Shown here piece after piece: positions 17,237 through 23,844 of a DNA stretch of 36,634 nt. This stretch comes from Myxococcota bacterium (lineage in GTDB: Bacteria > Myxococcota_A > Polyangia > HGW-17), in assembly GCA_018821305.1 (NCBI GenBank), contig JAHJMN010000068.1, positions 1-36,634 of the forward strand, in the 5' to 3' direction. The translations under genes were made by a program, and so were the position numbers. The notes under the pieces are model-generated. The model was not told where the DNA came from. It saw only the letters and a program-made list of their open reading frames with translations, and made no database searches. Position 1 is the stretch's first letter. Each line of letters starts with the position of its first letter.

Positions 17237-18925
17237 ATGAAATGCCAAAAGTTAGGCGTTTTACTTATTTTTTTAATTCTTGCTTCAGGATGCAGCAAGA
17301 AAAAAGACTCCACTGAAAAAAACGTACGGAAATCTGGAAAAAAAGAGTTTACCAAGGTTCAACTTACAATTCCAACCCAGAAAGATGCGGATCAGAAGGA
17401 ACTGGTTCCTCTTATTGATGAAAAAGAACTCAATGATTATCCAACGTGGGCTCAGTTTCTCCCACCGGGTGTGGGGGCTAAGGGATACATTAACAAACCG
17501 CATAAATTTCCTCAGGGCTTAACTCCGGATAGGGATGTTTTTCTCTTTGAAATTACTGGTACCGAAAAGCAGATTCTGTGGGCAAGGCTTACAGCGGTGC
17601 CAGATGTTAACACATTTCTTTCGGTCTATACTCGTGCAGAGCAGAAGATTGTTCATCAGGACATAAACGGCCCCAATGAAGAAGAAATAATCGTAAATTT
17701 GACACTTGCACCGGGAAAATATTATTTCAAAGTTGGTTCCACTAAACGGGGAAACACTTTTGAGCATAATCTGAAAAAAACTTATACATTATTCTGGAAA
17801 TTATCTCGTCCTGGTGCTGGAGAAGAAGTTGAACCTAATGATCGGAGGACAGAAGCCAATCCTATAGTTATTGGCAGTGAAATTCGAGGGTTCATGTCCT
17901 CAGGTCAAGACCAGGATTTCTTTCAACTAAACGAAAAAGATGAGATTTATCGGATTGATTTGACACCACCTTCTCGTGTAGCTATTGCACTCTCTTTCTG
18001 GAATACAGGAGACAAAAAAAGCGTTGCAAGAATTGACACTCGGGTTGGAAAAATGCTTACTCTCCGACGTGTTCGTTCGAAAAACTTTTTTGAATACATG
18101 TGCCTGACCAGTTTAAAAGGAAAATACTCACTGAAGGAAAAATATTCGTTTAAAGTTTCCATCGAACCCCAGGTGGATAATTTTGAAACAGAGCCCAATG
18201 ATACTCACAAATCTGCGAACACCGTTGAAAGTGGTGATTCTTTTATAAGAGGATTTATTACTCACAGAAAAGATATTGATGTTTATCGCCTCAATTTTAC
18301 AAATGATTCCCTTTTTTCAATACACTTGAAAAATCCACCCGGAATGAAAACTGAGGTGTGCCTTATGAAAACTTCAAGTCGTTGCTGGAAATCCGAAGGC
18401 TCAACTTTGAAAATTGAACACCAATTTACTTCAAAGGGAACTCATTTTGTTGAAATTAAGTCACTCAATGGCGAAAACTCAGATATGCCCTATCAAATAC
18501 GGTTCAAGTCATCTCTCGCGAGTCGCGGAGATGAAAAAGAACCCAATAATAAAAGTCATCAGGCTAATGTTATTCGCGTAAATCTGCCTGTGAAAGCCTA
18601 CATTCATCCTGCGGGAGACGAAGACTGGTACGTCTTCTCAATGCCCGGGAAGTTGACAGATCCTCCCAGGGCAGGGATTACTCTAATTGGCGGCAGGAAC
18701 ATTAATCCTGTAATTAGTCTATATGACTCTTACGGCAACCTTGTTCTGACCGATTCAAAGGGTATTTATACAGGCAGGCGTCATATCGTTACTCCGATTC
18801 ATCCAGGGCAACGCTATTTTATCAAGGTTTCTGATAAAGATGGCAAAGGGGAAAATTCCGAGACTCCGTATGAGTTGCAACTTATAAAAATAGAGAAACC
18901 TGTGCACTCAAAAGATTTTCACTGA
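17237..18925 (+). CDS. Lipoprotein with three PPC-like domains
   Basis: 562 residues. The lipoprotein signal ends in A-S-G-C (Cys19). After a Lys-rich linker come an N-terminal beta-domain and three repeats each opening with the PPC hallmark E-P-N-D/N: V-E-P-N-D-R-R (about 197), T-E-P-N-D-T-H (about 318) and K-E-P-N-N-K-S (about 434). Each is followed by a D-x-D-x-F/Y/W strand (D-Q-D-F-F, D-I-D-V-Y, D-E-D-W-Y). PPC domains are secreted beta-sandwiches usually attached to proteases; here there is no catalytic module. It lies nine bases after the Skp gene, inside the Bam block, suggesting an envelope structural or assembly role. Confidence 0.8.
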   Translation: MKCQKLGVLLIFLILASGCSKKKDSTEKNVRKSGKKEFTKVQLTIPTQKDADQKELVPLIDEKELNDYPTWAQFLPPGVGAKGYINKPHKFPQGLTPDRDVFLFEITGTEKQILWARLTAVPDVNTFLSVYTRAEQKIVHQDINGPNEEEIIVNLTLAPGKYYFKVGSTKRGNTFEHNLKKTYTLFWKLSRPGAGEEVEPNDRRTEANPIVIGSEIRGFMSSGQDQDFFQLNEKDEIYRIDLTPPSRVAIALSFWNTGDKKSVARIDTRVGKMLTLRRVRSKNFFEYMCLTSLKGKYSLKEKYSFKVSIEPQVDNFETEPNDTHKSANTVESGDSFIRGFITHRKDIDVYRLNFTNDSLFSIHLKNPPGMKTEVCLMKTSSRCWKSEGSTLKIEHQFTSKGTHFVEIKSLNGENSDMPYQIRFKSSLASRGDEKEPNNKSHQANVIRVNLPVKAYIHPAGDEDWYVFSMPGKLTDPPRAGITLIGGRNINPVISLYDSYGNLVLTDSKGIYTGRRHIVTPIHPGQRYFIKVSDKDGKGENSETPYELQLIKIEKPVHSKDFH

Positions 18926-18985
18926 ATTTACTTGAGTATTTATCTCTACTGATGCAGATTTACCAGGCGTTTATGGATTTTTAAT

Positions 18986-19498
18986 ATGCAACTTAAATTC
19001 AAGATTTTTATGTTTTTCAGCGTTTTTTTTGCTTCCTGCGGTTTTCACATTGTAGTCGGGGAGGCTGAAATTGAAAAAGTTTCACTGTGCAATGATCCGA
19101 ATTGCCTCACTAAACTTGATCCACAAAAGCCTCTGGAACTTTCAATTAAGTTATCCCGCTCGGTTTATGGAACAGTTATCTCATCCCATTGGTTTTACAC
19201 AAATACAGATGGTTCTATGCGGCTGATCAGAGAGCGGTTTACTTCAGTAGATACTGCAGGGACTATTATTCACAGAATTGCAGTACCAGCCCCAGGGTAT
19301 TTTAAAAGTGGGAACTTTAAAGTCTTGATTAAGATAAACAATATTTCAAAATCTGAATTAGATTTTACCGTTGCTCCCATGCCGGCGGAAGAGCCCGAAG
19401 AGCCTCAGGATGATGATGTTCTAAAAGATGTAAAGCCAGACAAGGATAAAAAACCTGATAAAAAGCCCGAAAAGGATCTCCTGGATGACAACCTCTGA
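18986..19498 (+). CDS. Small lipoprotein with Asp/Lys/Pro tail
   Basis: 170 residues with lipobox F-A-S-C (Cys18). The central region (about 45-130) is beta-rich and resembles an Ig-like sandwich. The last 40 residues are a disordered acidic-basic tail with repeated P-D-K and K-P-D-K words. No family was recognised and no strong ribosome site is visible. Its end overlaps the DUF2085-like gene by 14 bases, so the two are probably translated together. Confidence 0.7.
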   Translation: MQLKFKIFMFFSVFFASCGFHIVVGEAEIEKVSLCNDPNCLTKLDPQKPLELSIKLSRSVYGTVISSHWFYTNTDGSMRLIRERFTSVDTAGTIIHRIAVPAPGYFKSGNFKVLIKINNISKSELDFTVAPMPAEEPEEPQDDDVLKDVKPDKDKKPDKKPEKDLLDDNL

Positions 19499-19931
19499 CC
19501 GACCTCGATACCGGTTTTTTCTAGCTCACCACAATCATTCAGAGTGTAGCTCCAAATGTGTTTCCATTGGTTTGGGCAGGCTTAAATTCTGGGTATGTGC
19601 CCGATGTCTTGGGGTGTATTCCATAATGGCTCTGGTGATTTCTCTGGATATGATTTTAAAATTCAACCTTTCTGACACAATGCGAGCTGTTGGCTTTTTT
19701 CTGCTTGGAACGGCTCCCTGGGCTCACTGGGCCCTTGAGCACTTTCGTCGCCGCAGCGTTGGTCCAGTGTTCCTCAAAACCATCTCAGGTGCCTTTCTTG
19801 GCTTTGGGTTGGGTCTTTTACTGGCAGGTCATTTCAGGAATCCCTGGAATCACGGTTTTACATTTTCAATTCTGATGCTTGTAATTGGATCTTCTGCTGT
19901 TGTTTTCCTGGAGTCCTTCTTTCGGGACTAG
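19485..19931 (+). CDS. DUF2085-like small membrane protein
   Basis: 148 residues. The N-terminus has H-H-N-H-S-E-C, then L-G-R-L-K-F-W-V-C-A-R-C-L-G-V-Y. This matches the DUF2085 pattern of a Cys-x-x-Cys with upstream Cys/His next to the first membrane helix, and could bind a metal. Three further hydrophobic segments follow. The family's function is not established. It overlaps the preceding lipoprotein gene by 14 bases and is the last gene of the plus-strand envelope block, convergent with the flagellin gene 29 bases away. Confidence 0.7.
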   Translation: MTTSDRPRYRFFLAHHNHSECSSKCVSIGLGRLKFWVCARCLGVYSIMALVISLDMILKFNLSDTMRAVGFFLLGTAPWAHWALEHFRRRSVGPVFLKTISGAFLGFGLGLLLAGHFRNPWNHGFTFSILMLVIGSSAVVFLESFFRD

Positions 19932-19960
19932 GGCACTTCCTTTACTGCGAAATACCATTG

Positions 19961-20809
19961 TTAATTGCCGTTTATCAGGGAAAGCGCTGTTGAGGGTAAC
20001 TGATTTGCCTGAGAAAGAACACTTACTCCAGCTTGCATGAGAATCTGATCCTTTGTGAGCTCTGCGGTCTGGAAAGCTACATCCACATCCCTGATCTGGC
20101 TGTTTGCAGCACTGAGGTTTTCTGCATAAGAGCTAAGGTTGTTTTGAGTAACAGTAAGACGATTCTGTATAGCCCCAAGTTTCGCTCTCACTTCACTGAT
20201 ATCATAAATGGAAGCGTCAATTACATCAAGTGACTGCAAGGCTCTCGTAACGGTTGAAACACCCATAAGGTTCAGCGTGGAAAGGCCTGTCCCCATCTGT
20301 GAAGTACGACAATTGGGTATTGAGACAATCAAACGGTCATCGGAATCGGGACCAATTCCTACTTGAAAAGCAAGCCCCGTGGCCTGAGTTCCATCAAGGA
20401 GTGGATGGGAGTTAAACTCTGTTACACGGGCAATGCGGTCTACTTCATCAATCAATTCCGTAAATTCATCGTTGAGAAAACTCCGGTCAATATCACTTAA
20501 AACATCATTTGCACTGTGGATTGCAAGTTCCCGGAGCCGATCCATTATGCTGTGGACTTCATTCAGTGCTCCTTCAGCAGTTTGTATAAGACTGATTCCG
20601 TCCGCTGCATTTCGATAAGCCTGATTCAGGGATCGGATCTGCGCTTTCATTTTTTCTGAAATTGCTAGCCCTGCTGCATCATCCGCAGCGTTGCGAACCC
20701 TCAATCCGGAAGATAGTTTAGATAGACTCAAATCCAGATTTTTCTGTGTGGTGGAAAGGTTTCGCTGAGCGTTCAACGACGGGATGTTTGTTCGGATTGA
20801 AACGGACAT
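19961..20809 (-). CDS. Flagellin
   Basis: 282 residues from ATG 20809, placed by AAGGAG six bases upstream; the frame extends eight residues further without a signal. The N-terminal D0/D1 region is textbook flagellin: S-I-R-T-N-I-P-S-L-N-A-Q-R-N-L, L-S-S-G-L-R-V-R-N-A-A-D-D-A-A-G-L-A-I. The C-terminal D1/D0 ends Q-A-N-Q-L-P-S-T-A-L-S-L-I. Between them only a short loop is present, so the variable D2/D3 domains are absent and the protein is near the family minimum. It polymerises into the flagellar filament. No other flagellar gene is in the window. The leader contains a complete family-2 MITE. Confidence 0.95.
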   Translation of the reverse strand: MSVSIRTNIPSLNAQRNLSTTQKNLDLSLSKLSSGLRVRNAADDAAGLAISEKMKAQIRSLNQAYRNAADGISLIQTAEGALNEVHSIMDRLRELAIHSANDVLSDIDRSFLNDEFTELIDEVDRIARVTEFNSHPLLDGTQATGLAFQVGIGPDSDDRLIVSIPNCRTSQMGTGLSTLNLMGVSTVTRALQSLDVIDASIYDISEVRAKLGAIQNRLTVTQNNLSSYAENLSAANSQIRDVDVAFQTAELTKDQILMQAGVSVLSQANQLPSTALSLINGN

Positions 20810-20855
20810 GGGGAGCTCCTTCATCCTGAACATAATTTCAAGGTCTTCATTGAGC

Positions 20856-20960
20856 TAGACCGCTTTCGGAGTAATACGATGGCCTTGAAATTTCGAAATA
20901 TCATTCAATTTGACACTCGAAATATTTTGTTTTCGATCGTTTTATTCCGAAAGCGGTCTA
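20856..20960. mobile_element. Family-2 MITE-like element (105 bp) in flagellin leader
   Basis: A complete copy. It starts TAGACCGCTTTCGGAGTAA and ends TTATTCCGAAAGCGGTCTA, which are perfect inverted repeats over 19 bases, with TA at the outer edges. No ORF. It lies 47 bases upstream of the flagellin start codon. A fragment of a family-1 right end, ATTTCAGGACATTAA, follows at about 20989-21003. Confidence 0.8.
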
Positions 20961-21009
20961 AAATCCCGTAAAAACCTGAAAAGAGTTAATTTCAGGACAT
21001 TAAAAGATC

Positions 21010-21035
21010 ATGTCGACCAACCCTTTTAAACTTTT
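21010..21035 (-). promoter_or_regulatory. Possible sigma28-type flagellar promoter
   Basis: On the minus strand AAAAGTTT (21028-21035) and GTCGACAT (21010-21017) are separated by 10 bases. The known FliA consensus is TAAAGTTT, 11 bases, GCCGATAA, giving 7/8 and 5/8 matches. If used, transcription would cross the family-2 element before reaching the flagellin gene about 200 bases downstream. Weak, but it is the best candidate seen. Confidence 0.25.
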
Positions 21036-21054
21036 TAGCTCTTTTTGGAGGGAA

Positions 21055-22131
21055 TTACCATTTATTGATTTTGAGGATGTTTCTGGGCTTTATAGTGATA
21101 TCCATGGTCTTTTGCTTCTTTTTATCAAAACTTACGAGTTTAAGTGTGTATGAACCGACCCTGAGACCGATCACTTCAAACAGGCCGGCATCCATAAACT
21201 TTCCTTTTCCGGGGCCATCCTTAGGCGCGATATAAATGCGGGCCCAGGGATTCAGATTGACTGCAATGCCACCATACTGGAAGTCAAGTTTTGTTTTTTT
21301 GCCGGGTTCCACATTTACCCAGAAACGATAGGCGATGAAGTACTTGGGACAAATGAAACCGACTCCGTAGCGTCCTTTGGGAAGTTCAAGTTTTTTAACA
21401 GGGGTTGAGACCATACGATCCCTGGCATTTACGAGATTCTGCCCGGAAATATTAACGTAGCATTCATAACTGCTTGATAGATCTATTGTGCCAAGAGTAT
21501 TTTTTGCTTCTTTGCTTAACTTTTTCTTTACGCGGGTTGCGTTTTCTCCAAGTGGTCTGACCCTCAGGTACCAGAGATAAAACTCGTCTGCTTGTTTTTT
21601 GTCCTTCAGGTTGTCATAAATTTCACCGAGATGACGATAAACGCCGATAAGGCCGGGATGTAACTTCAATGCAACGGTAAGCATATCCCTGGCTTCTTTG
21701 TATTTTTTTGAACTTTTAAGTTTTAGACCTTCTTTGAACGCTTTCTGCGCGAGGTCAGGTATACTTGTACTCACGGGAACTGTGTCATCACCGGTAGCTG
21801 CAACAGACAGTCGATTTATATTAATTCGGAAGGAATTACATTGATCTTTTGAGTAACAGTTCTTTTTACATGAGTTACCGCAATGATTTGAGACCATTGT
21901 TCGATAAAGATCCAATGCTGTATCTGAACGGTTTGTAGAAAGATAGATGGCTGCAAGTGAACTCATTGCAGTAAGGTTATCTGGGTCGATGATCCTCAAT
22001 GCTTCATAAATTGTGGCAGCTTTGTCTTTCTGGTTTTTGGACATAGCTTCGGAAGCTCCCTTGAGAAGTTCAGACTTGATTCCCGTCTGTGTGGTCAGAA
22101 GAGGGAACAGCAGTACAAAAACAGTAGTCAT
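21055..22131 (-). CDS. Exported TPR protein with C-terminal PEGA-like domains
   Basis: 358 residues from ATG 22131, chosen because AGGTG lies six bases upstream and a signal-like hydrophobic N-terminus (V-F-V-L-L-F-P-L-L) follows; the open frame continues 32 residues further upstream without support. Two blocks of tetratricopeptide-like repeats are separated by an insert with four closely spaced Cys (C-G-N-S-C-K-K-N-C...C). The C-terminal 130 residues read like PEGA beta-domains (L-E-L-P-K-G-R-Y-G-V). TPR regions bind proteins and PEGA domains are usually extracytoplasmic. It is probably a periplasmic scaffold; the partner is unknown. Confidence 0.75.
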   Translation of the reverse strand: MTTVFVLLFPLLTTQTGIKSELLKGASEAMSKNQKDKAATIYEALRIIDPDNLTAMSSLAAIYLSTNRSDTALDLYRTMVSNHCGNSCKKNCYSKDQCNSFRININRLSVAATGDDTVPVSTSIPDLAQKAFKEGLKLKSSKKYKEARDMLTVALKLHPGLIGVYRHLGEIYDNLKDKKQADEFYLWYLRVRPLGENATRVKKKLSKEAKNTLGTIDLSSSYECYVNISGQNLVNARDRMVSTPVKKLELPKGRYGVGFICPKYFIAYRFWVNVEPGKKTKLDFQYGGIAVNLNPWARIYIAPKDGPGKGKFMDAGLFEVIGLRVGSYTLKLVSFDKKKQKTMDITIKPRNILKINKW

Positions 22132-22444
22132 GTTAATCACCTGATACCCGATAGGGTTGAAAAATAGCCTGTAATACTTGTGGTATTTTAGAACATAGGC
22201 TGGCGTTTGTGAAGTTTGAATTACCACAAAATAAAATTTTCCTCTGAATAGAATTTTATAATCAGATATTTACTTCAAATTGTTTTTATCCTTCATGGTT
22301 TAAGTAACTGAAAATATAGTGTAAAAAAGATGTGGTATTCCTTGACCAAAATTATAATTGTTAGAGAATTGTAAGTTTTTTAATTAAGAAAAAAAATTTA
22401 TATTTGATCTTGAACGAAAATCCGCCGATAATCAGGAGAACCAA
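22132..22444. other. AT-rich divergent intergenic region
   Basis: About 313 bases between the divergent TPR/PEGA and REC/HATPase genes. It is strongly AT-rich in 22228-22420 with several A or T runs. A TTGACC at about 22343 has no convincing -10 partner at normal spacing. It probably holds promoters for both genes; nothing more specific can be supported, and no MITE-like end was seen. Confidence 0.5.
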
Positions 22445-23470
22445 ATGGTCTTGGAGATGGTTCAACTATCTCCAGTTAAGATACCGAACGTGAGGATTCG
22501 TAATCCTGACACGAACGAGGTACCAAAGATGGCTCAGGAAAATCAGCCGAAAGTATTTTTATTTCACCCGGACAAACTGCTTCAGAAGAAGCTGGAGAAG
22601 ATATTTTTTGCATCGGAAGTTGAGTTTCAGGTTTTTGACAATCCTCCTTCTCTTGAAATTCTGAAAAAAGACCCTGCTGTTGTTTTTATTGACCGTAAAT
22701 TTTTAAAGGCATATCTCACTATCCCTAAAACTATCTGTCCCGGGCAATGCGTTCTAATTAATTCCGATGAACCGGGGGATATGTTTGAACATATGCTCAA
22801 AGAGCCAAGACTGAACCATGTAATCGGCCGTAAAGAAGGAGAACCCATCCGTTCGTGGGAGATCCTTTATACCACACGACGCCTTGCTTATGAGTATAAA
22901 GCTTATGGTTTAAAAAATCTTCTTGGCTGGGCCGGCCGCATTCATGATGCCTGGATTATGGGCACGGAGGATCTGCACAACATCGTCCAATGGGTTCCTT
23001 CATTTTGTGAAGCTATGGGCGCACCGCCAAAAGTCCGTGAGGCTTTTGCTGAGCTTACCCATGAGCTTCTTATGAATGCAGTATACGATGCAGTTATGGA
23101 TGACGAAGGAAACCACCCGTATGCTCATGACAGGAAAGCTTCTGTTAAACTTAAGGAATCTGAATATCCGTTGTTTTCGATTGGAACTGACGGTGAAATG
23201 CTTGCTGTTGCGGTTAGAGATCCCTTTGGTGGCCTTCGGCGCAAGCATGTGTTCGGTGGTTTATCCCGGGCTCTACAGAATCAGGGACAGATCGACGCTT
23301 CCGGAGGGGGCGCTGGACTTGGAATGATGTACATTTACCAACACGGGATTGGAAGTATTTTTACAGTAAAAAACGAAAAAATGACAGAAGTCATTGTTTA
23401 CTATGACTTATCTGTTAATCGCAGGGATTTTGCGGTTCTTCCGAAATCCGTTCATTTTTATCTGGAGTAG
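22445..23470 (+). CDS. Receiver-like plus HATPase (anti-sigma/switch kinase-like) protein
   Basis: 341 residues. CAGGAG precedes the ATG at 22445; a second start at 22529 (Met29, with GAGGT seven bases upstream) is equally plausible and begins right at the first domain. Residues about 36-140 look like a receiver domain (V-F-L-F-H-P-D43, then V-V-F-I-D83 as candidate phosphoacceptor, a late R-K). Residues about 170-335 form a GHKL ATPase of the RsbW/SpoIIAB type: N-box E207-L-L-M-N211-A, G1 box D259-P-F-G-G, G2 box G-G-G-A-G-L-G. Such kinases phosphorylate STAS-domain antagonists. The next gene encodes two STAS domains, so this is a likely cognate pair. Confidence 0.8.
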   Translation: MVLEMVQLSPVKIPNVRIRNPDTNEVPKMAQENQPKVFLFHPDKLLQKKLEKIFFASEVEFQVFDNPPSLEILKKDPAVVFIDRKFLKAYLTIPKTICPGQCVLINSDEPGDMFEHMLKEPRLNHVIGRKEGEPIRSWEILYTTRRLAYEYKAYGLKNLLGWAGRIHDAWIMGTEDLHNIVQWVPSFCEAMGAPPKVREAFAELTHELLMNAVYDAVMDDEGNHPYAHDRKASVKLKESEYPLFSIGTDGEMLAVAVRDPFGGLRRKHVFGGLSRALQNQGQIDASGGGAGLGMMYIYQHGIGSIFTVKNEKMTEVIVYYDLSVNRRDFAVLPKSVHFYLE

Positions 23471-23521
23471 TTTTTCAGGCCGGGAATTTTCGGAAACGAA
23501 CAACTTGAAGCACAATATAAT

Positions 23522-23545
23522 CGTGAAAACTTGTAGTTTTTTTAC
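23522..23545 (+). terminator. Weak candidate terminator
   Basis: AAAACT-TGT-AGTTTT forms a six-base stem followed by more T (seven T in a row in total), with CGT/ACG able to extend it. It lies about 50 bases after the HATPase stop. The stem is AT-rich and short, so this is tentative. Confidence 0.3.
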
Positions 23546-23670
23546 GTGAAGGATTGAAACTTTATTACGATCAGTTAAAAAACAGATGAGATCCTGTCGT
23601 ATAACTGGTAAAAGAACTTTGTGGAAATGTATTTCCACTTATCTGAAATTAATAAAAGTTAAACTCTAAT

Positions 23671-23826
23671 AGTTTATGTCCTGTGATACGATCTTTTCAA
23701 GTTTACACCAAATTTGGACACAGGACATTAAGAATGAAGACCTTGAAGTTATTAAAGTGTTCTGAATAGCATGTTTTCGTAAACATGCTCAATTTTGATA
23801 AAAATTGAATTTCAGGACACGAACTA
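23671..23826. mobile_element. Family-1 MITE-like element (156 bp, long subtype, reversed)
   Basis: Starts TAGTTTATGTCCTGTGAT and ends AATTTCAGGACACGAACTA, so its orientation is opposite to units A-C. The interior matches unit B, including GCATGTTTTCGTAAACATGC, but without the 65-base block of unit B. It ends nine bases before the GGAG ribosome site of the STAS gene, so it forms most of that gene's immediate upstream region. Confidence 0.75.
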
Positions 23827-23844
23827 AATATTCTGGAGTTGAAA

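Noticed and set aside
22343-22370. TTGACC with a nearby TTATAAT as a promoter
   Set aside because: The two boxes are only four bases apart, far from the usual 16-18.
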